Of a stretch of DNA of 64,000 nucleotides, positions 38,276 through 47,511 are shown piece after piece. Location: NCBI RefSeq assembly GCF_002980575.1, contig NZ_PVBS01000001.1, positions 806,001 through 870,000 of the forward strand, written 5' to 3'. A program made the translations under genes and the position numbers. Numbering within the stretch: position 1 is the stretch's first letter; each line of letters starts with the position of its first letter. The stretch is from Sphingobacterium gobiense (GTDB lineage Bacteria; Bacteroidota; Bacteroidia; Sphingobacteriales; Sphingobacteriaceae). The notes beneath the pieces are model-generated. The model was not told the origin of the DNA, did no database searches, and worked only from the letters and a program-made list of their open reading frames with translations.

Positions 38276-39181
38276 TTACAAATGCTCCGTATATATCAAC
38301 TTACGAATACCCTGCTCCAGCGCTGCACGGTCGTTTTCAGCCAATATGACCGGCCGCTCTATCACCTCTTTTAACTCATTCAGCTGCGCCAAAGTACGCA
38401 CACCTACCGCAGCGATATCCACGGCAGGATGACCAAGAGCGTATGCCAATAGTAGTTGTGTTTTACTTACTTTTAACGACGATGCGAGTTTTTCTACGTT
38501 CCGTCTTGCGTGTCCTACCTCTCCCGAAGTCAATTGCAAATAGCTCCTAGCGGGTTTATCAATCAGCACCCCTTGTGTCAGTGCCCCACGGCTGATGACA
38601 GAAATATTTTTGCTCTTTAATATAGGAAGGATTTCCTCCGGTCTACGATCTAACAGATTATACTGCATCATGACACTAGTCATATTAGACTTTGTAGCAT
38701 ATTCCTTGATCACGTTTGGACGTATAGAAGAAAGCCCGTAGTAGCGAATTTTGCCGTCTTTCACCAACTGCTCAAACGCTTCTATAATTTCATCGATCGG
38801 ATCGTCTATTGTCCCGCCATGCAATTGGTATAAATCAATATAATCGGTGCTCAGTCGGGTCAACGAAGCATCTACAGCTTTGATAATGTATGATTTGGAA
38901 GCTTTCCAGTCCCATGCACTACCGTCTGATCGCCACTGATTGCCCACTTTGGTCGCTAAAATAACTTTATCACGCATGGGTGCCAGCACTTGACCGATCA
39001 TATCTTCGTTCATACCACGCTCATATAGGTCGGCCGTATCGAAATAATTGATACCCAAATCAAAGGCATGCTGCAAAACTTCTATGTTTTGTTTTGTAGC
39101 GCCGTATTTAAGCGACATTGTCCCTAGACCGATGGGTGCTATTTTTAGTTCTGAATGACCTAATTTCGTTAACGCTGTCAT
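38276..39181 (-). CDS. Aldo/keto reductase
   Basis: An NADPH-dependent TIM-barrel oxidoreductase. The catalytic tetrad is visible: Asp and Tyr in YFDTADLYERG, Lys in ILATKVG, and His in YQLHGGTID. NADPH-binding segments follow (YGLSSIRPN, VISRGALTQGVL, AAVGVRTLAQL). The start at 39181 (MTALTKLGHSEL, 301 residues) begins at the canonical family N-terminus; an in-frame ATG at 39211 adds ten residues. It lies 40 bp downstream of the FKBP gene on the same strand and may be co-transcribed. The substrate is unknown. Confidence 0.92.
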   Translation of the reverse strand: MTALTKLGHSELKIAPIGLGTMSLKYGATKQNIEVLQHAFDLGINYFDTADLYERGMNEDMIGQVLAPMRDKVILATKVGNQWRSDGSAWDWKASKSYIIKAVDASLTRLSTDYIDLYQLHGGTIDDPIDEIIEAFEQLVKDGKIRYYGLSSIRPNVIKEYATKSNMTSVMMQYNLLDRRPEEILPILKSKNISVISRGALTQGVLIDKPARSYLQLTSGEVGHARRNVEKLASSLKVSKTQLLLAYALGHPAVDIAAVGVRTLAQLNELKEVIERPVILAENDRAALEQGIRKLIYTEHL

Positions 39182-39220
39182 TATTACTACTAATGAATTT
39201 GGAGTGTGCACGATGCACGA

Positions 39221-39907
39221 TTACATTACCGTTTCCTGACTCTTTATTCCTATTAATTCAATTTCAAAAATCAGCGGACTGTAGGGAGGTATGTCTGCCC
39301 CGGCCCCCCGTTCACCATATCCCAATGTAGAGGGGATATACAACCTGTACTTCGCCCCGCTTGACATCAACGGGATACCCAGCTGCCACCCTCGAATAAC
39401 GTTAGCCAGATCAATATTCAAAGGTTCTCCACGCTCATAGGAATTGTCAAAAACCTTTCCGTTCGCTAACACGCCTTTATAATGCACCGTTACTTCGTCA
39501 TCTCGCGTTGGTTTTGCTCCACTTCCCTCTTGTATCACTTCATAATAAAGTCCATCCTCAAAGTACCGAACGCCAGACTTTTTCTTGATTGTATCGAAAA
39601 ACGCCGTTTCCTCTTTCTTAAATCCCTCAATTCTTTCCTCGGCAGCTTTTGCAAACGCAGTCTTGATCATCCGTATTCCTTCCTCTTCACCGATTAGTCC
39701 TTCGTTCCCAGCTATAGCATCTTGTACACCTCGTAAAAAACTTTCTGAACTAAGTATTATACCGTTGCTGGTGAGCGAAGAACCCACATCTTTCCCTAAT
39801 GCATAGGAGACAGAATCTGTATCTGTTTTTAAGACCTGTGCTTGTGCCGTCAACGCACTCGTAAATGTTGTTGCCAGCATGGCAAAACCAATCTGCTTTA
39901 TATTCAT
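39221..39907 (-). CDS. FKBP-type peptidyl-prolyl isomerase (Mip/FklB-like)
   Basis: An exported folding catalyst for prolyl bonds. The 228-residue protein has a signal peptide (ending ALTAQAQ), an FKBP N-terminal dimerisation region (SVSYALGKDVGSSLTSNGI, EEEGIRMIKTAFAKAAEE), and a C-terminal FKBP domain (about 128-222) with VTVHYKGVLANGKVFDNSYERGEP split over strands, VIRGWQLG, YIPSTLGYGERGAG and PLIFEIELIGI. Its ATG overlaps the stop of the glycosyltransferase gene by 1 nt (TAATG), so the pair is coupled. Confidence 0.95.
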   Translation of the reverse strand: MNIKQIGFAMLATTFTSALTAQAQVLKTDTDSVSYALGKDVGSSLTSNGIILSSESFLRGVQDAIAGNEGLIGEEEGIRMIKTAFAKAAEERIEGFKKEETAFFDTIKKKSGVRYFEDGLYYEVIQEGSGAKPTRDDEVTVHYKGVLANGKVFDNSYERGEPLNIDLANVIRGWQLGIPLMSSGAKYRLYIPSTLGYGERGAGADIPPYSPLIFEIELIGIKSQETVM

Positions 39908-40893
39908 TATTTATGTTTTTCTACTATATTCGTCACAATTTCTCTCGTCATATCAGGATAGTCAACCGTGACTTTGATCTTACTGTTCAACCATGCCTCG
40001 ATAGCATAGTCAAACTTCTTCTTTAAACTACCGATTACCGGAACGCCCATTTGCTCCAAAGCCGCGGCATTTAAATGTTGTTCGTACTGATTTTTCATGG
40101 GTACTACCAACAATTTCTTCTCCAAAAAGAGCGCCTCTGCAGGCGTCTCGAATCCAGCGCCGCATAATATACCTGAGGCATTCGCCATACTGCTCACAAA
40201 GGTATCGCTTCTTATGGGATTAATAGTCACATTCTTCACCGTAAACTTCTTTTTATTATGCTTGGAGTAAACATCCCATTTTACATCCGGAAACTTAGAA
40301 AGGTTTTTCAGCAAATGCGCGTCATCGTATGCAGGTAGATAAACGGTATAATGCCCATCGTCCTTTGGGTCAAGCTGGCGAACAGATTCCCGAATTACCG
40401 GCGTGTAGATATTGTTGTGGTATGATTTAAAATGAAATCCATATGCTATATTTGAAGGGGCGTAGTTCTTCATGATAAACTTACCCAACATATCCGTTTC
40501 GTCTGGTTTAGGACTCGCAGGGTGTAACGCACCTATTTGATGACTTAAACCAATACACGGAATTTCACGGGTTTGGCAGGCCCAAGCAGAAATCGGTTCG
40601 AAATCATTGATAATGAGATCGTACTTTTCAACAGGCAGGCTATTGATCTCTTTAATAAATCTTCGAACGGTCGAACTCATAAACGTCCGCCACAAATCTA
40701 CTCCTCCCGATTTTCCAAAGATAAAACTCAAACCGTGCAGACGATATTTGACCGGAAACGGCAACTCTATATCTGCCTGGATGCCGCTAACCAGCACATC
40801 TACTTCCCCTAGTGTCTGCAATATAGGAATAATGTCCAACGCTCTACATAGATGACCATTACCCGTTCCTTGAACTGCGTACAATATCTTCAT
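39907..40893 (-). CDS. GT-B glycosyltransferase (MurG/MJ1255-like)
   Basis: This is a predicted cytosolic GT-B glycosyltransferase of 328 residues. The N-terminus MKILYAVQGTGNGHLCRA has the GNGHL turn typical of MurG/GT28-like and MJ1255-type proteins. The C-terminal donor site is suggested by CGAGFETPAEALFLEKKLLVVP followed by NQYEQHLNAAALEQMG, with a Glu in the position that contacts the sugar nucleotide. It is not the canonical MurG. The acceptor could be a lipid or cell-envelope glycan. It is the first gene of a small minus-strand operon with FKBP. Confidence 0.8.
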   Translation of the reverse strand: MKILYAVQGTGNGHLCRALDIIPILQTLGEVDVLVSGIQADIELPFPVKYRLHGLSFIFGKSGGVDLWRTFMSSTVRRFIKEINSLPVEKYDLIINDFEPISAWACQTREIPCIGLSHQIGALHPASPKPDETDMLGKFIMKNYAPSNIAYGFHFKSYHNNIYTPVIRESVRQLDPKDDGHYTVYLPAYDDAHLLKNLSKFPDVKWDVYSKHNKKKFTVKNVTINPIRSDTFVSSMANASGILCGAGFETPAEALFLEKKLLVVPMKNQYEQHLNAAALEQMGVPVIGSLKKKFDYAIEAWLNSKIKVTVDYPDMTREIVTNIVEKHK

Positions 40894-41010
40894 TATATCG
40901 CTTTAATTTAAGTACCCAAAGTACACATTTTCCATTAATTCGAAAAACAGAGGACCTACTTTTCATCTAAATTTATTATCTTTAGAACAAACCATCTATA
41001 CAAGTGAATT

Positions 41011-41952
41011 ATGTACAATAAATTTTATTACCTTTTGGGGATGCTCCTTATGCTGATACTTAGCTCATGGGGATTTTATGCACACAAAAAAATTAATCAC
41101 GTAGCGGTGTTTACGCTACCTACCCAATTGGCCACGTTCTATAAAAAGCACATTAACCTGATTACGGAAAAAGCCGTCGATGCAGATAAAAGATGTTATG
41201 TCGATTCGCTGGAATCTCCTCGACATTTTATTGATGTAGAAAAATTCGAGGCGGGTAATATGGATTCGATACCCATACATTGGAGTCAAGCCACTGCAAA
41301 ATACCACGAACGTAAATTACGGGCAAGAGGAATCGTTCCTTGGCAAATTTATTTTACTTACCAGAAATTGGTCAAGGCATTTCGGGAAAACAACACCGTT
41401 GCCATTATCCGTCATTCTGCCGATCTCGGTCACTATGTATCGGATGCGCACGTACCACTCCATACCACACAGAACTATAATGGCCAACTGACTGGACAAA
41501 TTGGTATCCATGCATTCTGGGAAACCAGACTGCCAGAAATGTTTGGTGAAGACTATAATCTTTTCGTTGGCAAAGCCTATTACCTCGATAGTCCGCTTGA
41601 TTCGGCATGGACCATTATACGAGAGAGTAACGCGCTGGTAGATGCTGTCTTACAATTAGAAAAAGAACTTTCCGAAACTTTCCCGAAACATCTACAACGA
41701 AGTTATATAACGCGTAACAACGTACTTATCTCCACGTATTCAGATGCATACGCCCGCGCATACCATCAACGTATGCAGGGAATGGTAGAAGAACGTATGC
41801 GAAAATCTGTTCAACGGACGGGTTCCTTTTGGTTTTCCGCATGGGTGGATGCTGGACAGCCCGCCCTAAAAGGCAAGTTTAATGGTGATCAAAAGGAAGA
41901 AAAATCGGACATTCAACACGAAAAAATTATAGGTCGGGAGGAATGGCATTAG
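41011..41952 (+). CDS. Zinc-dependent phospholipase C / S1-P1 nuclease-fold protein
   Basis: This 313-residue protein has an N-terminal membrane or signal segment (LGMLLMLILSSWGFYAH). The zinc ligands expected of the phospholipase C/P1 nuclease fold appear in order: Trp20 near the mature N-terminus, His25 (AHKKINH), His135 and His141-Asp145 in HSADLGHYVSDAHVPLHTTQ, then His167 and Glu171 in GIHAFWETRLPE. It may cleave phospholipids or nucleic acids outside the cytoplasm. Its stop overlaps the convergent MocR gene by 4 bp. Confidence 0.85.
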   Translation: MYNKFYYLLGMLLMLILSSWGFYAHKKINHVAVFTLPTQLATFYKKHINLITEKAVDADKRCYVDSLESPRHFIDVEKFEAGNMDSIPIHWSQATAKYHERKLRARGIVPWQIYFTYQKLVKAFRENNTVAIIRHSADLGHYVSDAHVPLHTTQNYNGQLTGQIGIHAFWETRLPEMFGEDYNLFVGKAYYLDSPLDSAWTIIRESNALVDAVLQLEKELSETFPKHLQRSYITRNNVLISTYSDAYARAYHQRMQGMVEERMRKSVQRTGSFWFSAWVDAGQPALKGKFNGDQKEEKSDIQHEKIIGREEWH

Positions 41953-43436
41953 CTTATTTTCTCCACTCCTCTCCGTAATATCGTTAGTACCTCTTCTATT
42001 TCGATCTCATTTAAATGGCCGAAGCCTAATCGCATCGCCGACAATGTACTGTTTTGGTACAAAATGTTCTTAGGAATAAATAAATCCTGATTTCGGCAAA
42101 GATTTGCTACTTGAAGGAGGGAAAGCGATTTATTCCAAGTCGTCCACAGGGCCAATCCTCCTGAAGGCTTTTTAAATGTTACTACGTCACTAAAACACGT
42201 GTCTAAAATTTCACAGAACAAATCCCGGCGTTCACGGTATATTTTTAAGGATTTCTTGAGGTGCCGGTGAATCTCTCCTTCCGCTATCATTTCGGCCAAA
42301 GCCTGTTCCATAATCACGTCCCCTTGTTGGTCAATAATGCTTAAATACTTACGCATTTCCGCGATTAGGTTATCCGGCGCTACGACAAAGCCTGTCTGAA
42401 AAGTTGGCGCGAGCGATTTTCCAAATGACCCTATGTATACCACCATCCCATCAACATCGCCGCTTGCCAATGGCATAACCGCCGTCTGTTCGTATTGAAA
42501 ATCATAATCATAATCATCTTCCACGATAACAAAACCGTATTCTTGCGCCAATTGTAATAGGGCAATTCGCCGTTGGGCGGATAAGGTGACCGTTGTCGGA
42601 TAATGGTGATGCGGCGTGACATAAACCATACGCACTTCCCCTGGATTAAAATGTGTGCGGATATAATCTACATCGATACCTTTCTCATCGACGGGAATGG
42701 TAAGTACCCTCGCACCCATTTTTTGAAAAACCATATTAGCAGAAAACATACTCAAATCCCCCACTAAAACATGATCATCCTTTGAAAGCAAAATCTGCGA
42801 AATAATATATAAGCTCATTTCCACGCTGCGGGTGATGAGTAGATTACTTTTTGAGATGTGCAGCCCCCTCGAAAAATTCAAATAGTTACTCAATTGTTCC
42901 CTAAAATATTCACTTCCCTCAGCTTGGTATCTTGTTAGACGCCTCAAATTGGGTTTCCGTTTCATGGAAGCGCTGTACGAGCGGGAAAGCTGTTGCATTT
43001 GTGTTAAACGTATATCTGGTTGTCCATCATTAAAAATCAGACGGCAATCGGACGATTCGAAAGGATTATCCAAAACGGGAGATTGACGGAATGAAAAGCC
43101 CGTACGATCCGGATACCTCGCTAGTGAAACCAGTTTTTGATAAGGTTTGTCTATCTTCACTTGATGCGACTGATTAACGACAAAGGTCCCTTTGTTTGGT
43201 CTCACTTCGACCCATCCTTGGGCGTCCAACTCATTATAAATAGCTATAACTGTCTTGCGATGCACCTGCAGTACTTCACTCAAGGCCCTTGTTCCGGGTA
43301 GTTTCGTACCTACCAATAGGTATCCACGCTGAACGGCATTTATGACCTGTTGGGAAACCTGTAAATATATAGGTTGCATAGATGTCCTGTCAATAAAAAC
43401 AAAACTGGAAAATAAATCTAAAACCGGACTACTCAT
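41949..43436 (-). CDS. MocR-type transcriptional regulator (GntR wHTH fused to aminotransferase domain)
   Basis: A regulator of the MocR/PdxR subfamily. The N-terminal GntR winged helix covers about residues 15-85 (PIYLQVSQQVINAVQRGYL, LPGTRALSEVLQVHRKTVI, VRPNKGTFVV), and a fold-type I aminotransferase domain follows with the PLP lysine in GSFGKSLAPTFQTG and VEDDYDYDF. MocR proteins sense PLP or amino acid ligands and often control the divergent neighbour. Here the divergent gene is a TonB-dependent receptor starting 189 bp away. The start was taken at 43436 (MSSPVLDLFSSF); an in-frame ATG at 43490 would add 18 residues. Confidence 0.9.
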   Translation of the reverse strand: MSSPVLDLFSSFVFIDRTSMQPIYLQVSQQVINAVQRGYLLVGTKLPGTRALSEVLQVHRKTVIAIYNELDAQGWVEVRPNKGTFVVNQSHQVKIDKPYQKLVSLARYPDRTGFSFRQSPVLDNPFESSDCRLIFNDGQPDIRLTQMQQLSRSYSASMKRKPNLRRLTRYQAEGSEYFREQLSNYLNFSRGLHISKSNLLITRSVEMSLYIISQILLSKDDHVLVGDLSMFSANMVFQKMGARVLTIPVDEKGIDVDYIRTHFNPGEVRMVYVTPHHHYPTTVTLSAQRRIALLQLAQEYGFVIVEDDYDYDFQYEQTAVMPLASGDVDGMVVYIGSFGKSLAPTFQTGFVVAPDNLIAEMRKYLSIIDQQGDVIMEQALAEMIAEGEIHRHLKKSLKIYRERRDLFCEILDTCFSDVVTFKKPSGGLALWTTWNKSLSLLQVANLCRNQDLFIPKNILYQNSTLSAMRLGFGHLNEIEIEEVLTILRRGVEKIS

Positions 43437-43624
43437 CTTATTAAAATTGGAACCATATAACAATCCGGAAAGATAATACTTTTGCTGCATGAAACCATCA
43501 TGATTTATTCAACCCCCAAACGGGAATAAATAAACCGAGCTTGCGAGCTCTTGAACACATATAAAACAAACACTAGTGGAAAATCTGATAGCTTCATCAC
43601 CATTAAAAAACAAATTATATACAG

Positions 43625-45487
43625 ATGAAAATAAAATACAGTAACCGAATATTATTAGCGGTAATATTTTTTCCTTTGCTGGGACGAGCTCAAGAAGTTA
43701 AAACAGACAGTATTCAAGAAGTGATTGTTCACGCAAACCGATTGCAAATTCCCTTTAGTAAAGACAATAGAAATGTAGAGATTTTAAGTGCTGAACAGAT
43801 CAAACAACTACCGGTCAAAAATCTGAATGAAGTACTCGGGCTTTTAAACGGGGTTGACCTGCGACAACGTGGCCCTTTCGGTGCGCAGGCAGATATAAGT
43901 ATCGATGGCGGGAGCTTTGAACAGACATTGGTTTTGGTCAATGGAGCAAAAGTTTCCGATCCGCAAACGGCCCATCATAGTCTAAATCTTCCAATTCCTT
44001 TGGATGCAATCGAAAGAATAGAAGTGCTTCGAGGCGCAGCGGCACGTGTTTATGGTATCAATGCGCTAACGGGGGCAGTCAATATCATCACCAAGAAAGT
44101 AGATAAAAGCGCGATACAGGCCAATGTATATACCGGAAGCTCGTTTAAAAACAGGGACGAAGAGGATAAAAACGGTGTTTATTATCATGCCGGTACACAA
44201 ATAGGCGCGGCTTGGTTTGGCGATAAGCATCAACATCAGTTATACTATAACAAAGAAAAATCTAATGGACAACGATACAATACCGCTTCACAGAACGATA
44301 AAATATTTTATCAAGGGAATCTAGCGATAGATGATAAGAATGAGATGGAATGGCTTGGTAGCTATATGTATAATCGTTTTGGCGCTAATGGCTTCTATGC
44401 CGCCCCCGGAGATAGAGAGTCTGAAGAAATCGTTGAAACGATATTCGCCTCTGTCGGTTCACAACATCAACTTTCCGATGGTTTCTATCTTAATCCACGT
44501 ATAACAAATCGGTATAATGAGGATGATTACCGGTATTTCAAGCACAACCTCTCGTCGGCCCGTTCTCTCCATTACACAAATGCCTTTTCAATGGAGCTAA
44601 ACAGTCAATATCGCACTGCCTTTGGAGATTTTGGACTCGGTTTAGAATCTCGTTTTGACCGTATTGCCAGTTCTAATATGGGCAAACATGATCGAAATAA
44701 CCATGGTGCTTACGCAGAATTTAGAACCGAACAGTTAAAAAACATGACCATCAACGTGGGTGCATACATTAATTATAACACGCAATATGGCTGGCAGGCT
44801 TATCCAGGTATCGACCTGGGCTATAGCTTTGCGCCTAAATGGAAAATAGTATTCAACACCGGATCAAGCCAGCGTATCCCATCTTTTACCGATCTCTACT
44901 TAAACCAACGTCCGGGAAATATCGGCAATCCTGATTTATTCTCAGAGGACGCTTGGCAAACCGAAGGCGCCATTAAATTCCAAAGCACAAATTTTATTGC
45001 CCATGGCGGCTATTTTTATCGGAACATCCGAAACTTTATCGATTGGATAAGAGCAGATATGAATGATCCTTTTCAGCCATTTAATATAGGTAAAAACAAA
45101 ATACATGGCATAAATACCAATTTTCTTTACACGTTTCAGCATAATGACATCCGTTACAGGGTCAATCTGGGCTATAACTATCTGCATGCATCCTTAGAAC
45201 AAACAGAAGGGCTCACATCCAAATACCATCTGGAAAATTTAAAACACCAGGCGAAGTTGCTCTTCATGGCAAACAATACCATTTGGAATGCTTCGGTAGC
45301 CAATCGTTTCCATCAGCGAATATCAGACAAATCTTATTTCTTGACCGATATACGAATTGGTTATAATTTTCCATTTCTTTCGGTGTACGCCGATGCACAA
45401 AACATTTTTGACGTTACGTATATCGAAACAAGTGCTATTCCGATGCCTGGACGATGGTATAGTTTGGGTGTCTTTCACCGACTGTAA
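43625..45487 (+). CDS. TonB-dependent outer membrane receptor (BtuB/FepA-like)
   Basis: A 620-residue TonB-dependent transporter with signal peptide (ending LLGRAQ), a TonB box-like stretch (SIQEVIVHANRLQ), a plug (LPVKNLNEVLGLLNGVDLRQRG, ERIEVLRGAAARVYGINALTGAVNI), and a 22-strand-size barrel ending in WYSLGVFHRL, with no terminal aromatic. It lacks the SusC N-terminal extension, so it is of the siderophore/vitamin type. The substrate cannot be inferred; no cobalamin riboswitch or iron box is seen in the 134-bp upstream gap. A MocR regulator is divergent. Confidence 0.9.
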   Translation: MKIKYSNRILLAVIFFPLLGRAQEVKTDSIQEVIVHANRLQIPFSKDNRNVEILSAEQIKQLPVKNLNEVLGLLNGVDLRQRGPFGAQADISIDGGSFEQTLVLVNGAKVSDPQTAHHSLNLPIPLDAIERIEVLRGAAARVYGINALTGAVNIITKKVDKSAIQANVYTGSSFKNRDEEDKNGVYYHAGTQIGAAWFGDKHQHQLYYNKEKSNGQRYNTASQNDKIFYQGNLAIDDKNEMEWLGSYMYNRFGANGFYAAPGDRESEEIVETIFASVGSQHQLSDGFYLNPRITNRYNEDDYRYFKHNLSSARSLHYTNAFSMELNSQYRTAFGDFGLGLESRFDRIASSNMGKHDRNNHGAYAEFRTEQLKNMTINVGAYINYNTQYGWQAYPGIDLGYSFAPKWKIVFNTGSSQRIPSFTDLYLNQRPGNIGNPDLFSEDAWQTEGAIKFQSTNFIAHGGYFYRNIRNFIDWIRADMNDPFQPFNIGKNKIHGINTNFLYTFQHNDIRYRVNLGYNYLHASLEQTEGLTSKYHLENLKHQAKLLFMANNTIWNASVANRFHQRISDKSYFLTDIRIGYNFPFLSVYADAQNIFDVTYIETSAIPMPGRWYSLGVFHRL

Positions 45488-45581
45488 GGAGGCTTTCACC
45501 TATTTTTTGGACTTACTTACCTAAATCCCCTCCTATCTTTTTCTCTTTTCTCCTTATTTTGTTTCTATAAACACGAAACAA

Positions 45582-46118
45582 ATGAGATGGTTTACAATTT
45601 TTAGAAAGAGCAAAGATACACAGCATGCAGCAGAAGCTCCACCCGTTAACGCAGAGACGGTATCAGCGAATAGTAAGCCTCAGCTCAACGGAGCTTCTAT
45701 ACATGATGGACAAGGTATTTTCCTCATCTATAATTACCTACAACAGGATTTTGAAACGCGAGGATATAATGACGCACTTACCAGCCCCGATGAAGGCTAC
45801 CGAAACGACAATATAAAATTGATTAAATACGATCTGGAGATTTTAATCCATCAGGTCAGAACATATCATGATTCCCTCATGAAAGATATCGAGTTTCATA
45901 TACATTCCCGGGAACGCGCCGGATTGATCGATTTAGTTGATGAATTAAGAATCAAACAATCGGACCTTTTGGATCATATAGAAAAGGTAAAAGCATTTGA
46001 GCAGGCTGTACAAACGAACACGGGTTTGTGTGAACGTGCAATCTTATCCTACAAACGAGGCTTTATGAAAGGCATGGCGTCTATTACCCAAGCCTATTTA
46101 TTAACCAAAAAATTTTAA
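45582..46118 (+). CDS. Hypothetical helical protein, first gene of a DUF4407 cluster
   Basis: This 178-residue protein is not recognised. The first 45 residues are low complexity and basic or polar (FRKSKDTQHAAEAPPVN). The remainder is predicted helical with coiled-coil character (IKLIKYDLEILIHQVRTYHDSL, LVDELRIKQSDLLDHIEKVKAF). It has no signal peptide or membrane segment. It ends 3 bp before the DUF4407 gene, so the two are almost certainly co-translated, and it may be a cytosolic partner of that membrane protein. Confidence 0.7.
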   Translation: MRWFTIFRKSKDTQHAAEAPPVNAETVSANSKPQLNGASIHDGQGIFLIYNYLQQDFETRGYNDALTSPDEGYRNDNIKLIKYDLEILIHQVRTYHDSLMKDIEFHIHSRERAGLIDLVDELRIKQSDLLDHIEKVKAFEQAVQTNTGLCERAILSYKRGFMKGMASITQAYLLTKKF

Positions 46119-46121
46119 CAC

Positions 46122-47075
46122 ATGAAAGACGGGTGGTTAAAATTCGGATGTTTTCTAACGGGTTTCAATTACAATCTCGTTAAAAACTCCAGTGAGCAAT
46201 CGGCGAAAAACGTAAAAAAATATACCTCTGCCATGTTGCTTATTGTTTTGGTATGGTTTTTCATTGGTTATAGTTTTGCAACGCGCTATCTCCACTTAGC
46301 AACTTGGGGCGGGATATTAGGTGGGATATTGATGGGTTTTGTTGTCATCCAGATCGAACGGATTATCATTCTATCGACACGTGTCAGTACTTGGTCTAGC
46401 TTATTCCGCATACTTCTTGCTTTAGTGATGTCTATCCTAGGAGCTTTTATTATGGATCAGATTACCTTCAAAGATGACATCGAATTGCGCAAAGCACAAG
46501 TAATGGATGAGCGGGTAAAAATCGCGGTTAAACGATCAGAAGAAGATTTACAGAAACAAATCCAAGATCTGGATACCATGATTGCGACAGCTAACGCTCG
46601 ATACGAAACAGTAAGCGAAGACCTGAAAAAGAATCCGGTTATCGTAACGTCTTATACAAATCGTAGTATTACAAGGGACAGCGACGGCAAAGAAGTGAAC
46701 AGCACGCAATCGACGAACAAATCCGTCATGGAAAATCCTAAAAAACTGGAAATGGAGCAGTTGCATAAACAGATCGAAACGCTACAAAACAAAAAGTTTG
46801 CGCTAGCAGCGTCCATTACGTCAATTAAAGAACGAAAGGAACAGGAATTGAAAGCTTCAACTGGCTTTCTGGACGAACTGACTTTATTGCATGATGTGGT
46901 AACTTCTTCCTCCATAGGATTATTTGTTTATTTACTTTTCTTATTCTTTTTTCTTGCCATTGAATTATTTGTATTGGTCATGAAATTAACCGATAATGAT
47001 TCGGATTACGATAGACTGTTGCGACACCAAACAGATATCCGCGTGCAGATGCTGGAGAAACTCCGTATGCACTGA
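46122..47075 (+). CDS. DUF4407 membrane protein with cytosolic or periplasmic coiled coil
   Basis: This 317-residue protein has three N-terminal membrane segments (about 35-55, 60-80, 90-112) and a final one (about 255-280). Between them is a long coiled coil (about 120-245, VKRSEEDLQKQIQDLDTMIATA and MEQLHKQIETLQNKK). This layout and the N-terminus LKFGCFLTGFNYNLVKNSS match DUF4407. The family has no established function. It follows the helical hypothetical gene at 3 bp and is followed by a DUF4342 gene after 52 bp. Confidence 0.85.
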   Translation: MKDGWLKFGCFLTGFNYNLVKNSSEQSAKNVKKYTSAMLLIVLVWFFIGYSFATRYLHLATWGGILGGILMGFVVIQIERIIILSTRVSTWSSLFRILLALVMSILGAFIMDQITFKDDIELRKAQVMDERVKIAVKRSEEDLQKQIQDLDTMIATANARYETVSEDLKKNPVIVTSYTNRSITRDSDGKEVNSTQSTNKSVMENPKKLEMEQLHKQIETLQNKKFALAASITSIKERKEQELKASTGFLDELTLLHDVVTSSSIGLFVYLLFLFFFLAIELFVLVMKLTDNDSDYDRLLRHQTDIRVQMLEKLRMH

Positions 47076-47127
47076 ACAAAGTATAGCAGAAATTGTTATT
47101 CATTATATTATCTAAAACAAGTATATT

Positions 47128-47445
47128 ATGTCATTCAAAGAAACATTTATTGTCAACGGTGAAAACCTGTTAAAGAAAATCAAGGAGATTATTGCCGAAG
47201 GTAACGTGACTAAAATCAGTATCTCCGATAAATCCGGAAAAGAAATCATGAGTTTTCCCGTCACCATTGGCGTAGTAGGTGTGGTATTCGCCCCCATCTT
47301 CGCTGCGGTCGGCGCATTAGCGGCTCTTCTTACAGAGTGTAAAATTACCGTGGAAAAGCGGAAGGATGAGGTTGTTCCTCCGTCGGACGAACAACAAACG
47401 GAAGAGCCATCGCCCGGAGACGGATCTGATATAGAGGTTAAGTAG
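47128..47445 (+). CDS. DUF4342 small membrane protein
   Basis: This 105-residue protein has a DUF4342-type N-terminus (GENLLKKIKEIIAEGNVTKISISDKSGK) followed by one hydrophobic segment of about 25 residues (SFPVTIGVVGVVFAPIFAAVGALAA, split by a proline) and an acidic, proline-rich C-terminal tail (about 80-105). The fold of the domain is predicted as a small helix-hairpin that binds near the membrane. The role is unknown. It probably shares a transcript with the DUF4407 gene 52 bp upstream. Confidence 0.8.
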   Translation: MSFKETFIVNGENLLKKIKEIIAEGNVTKISISDKSGKEIMSFPVTIGVVGVVFAPIFAAVGALAALLTECKITVEKRKDEVVPPSDEQQTEEPSPGDGSDIEVK

Positions 47446-47511
47446 CGATAAGTTTTCAAAACCATCTGCTACGGATACTTGTTATGATTAAGACACAAAA
47501 TCATATCTATC

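Noticed and set aside
43491-43624. Cobalamin riboswitch upstream of the TonB-dependent receptor
   Set aside because: The 134-bp region has no B12-box or conserved hairpin set; only a small GAGCT/AGCTC hairpin is visible.
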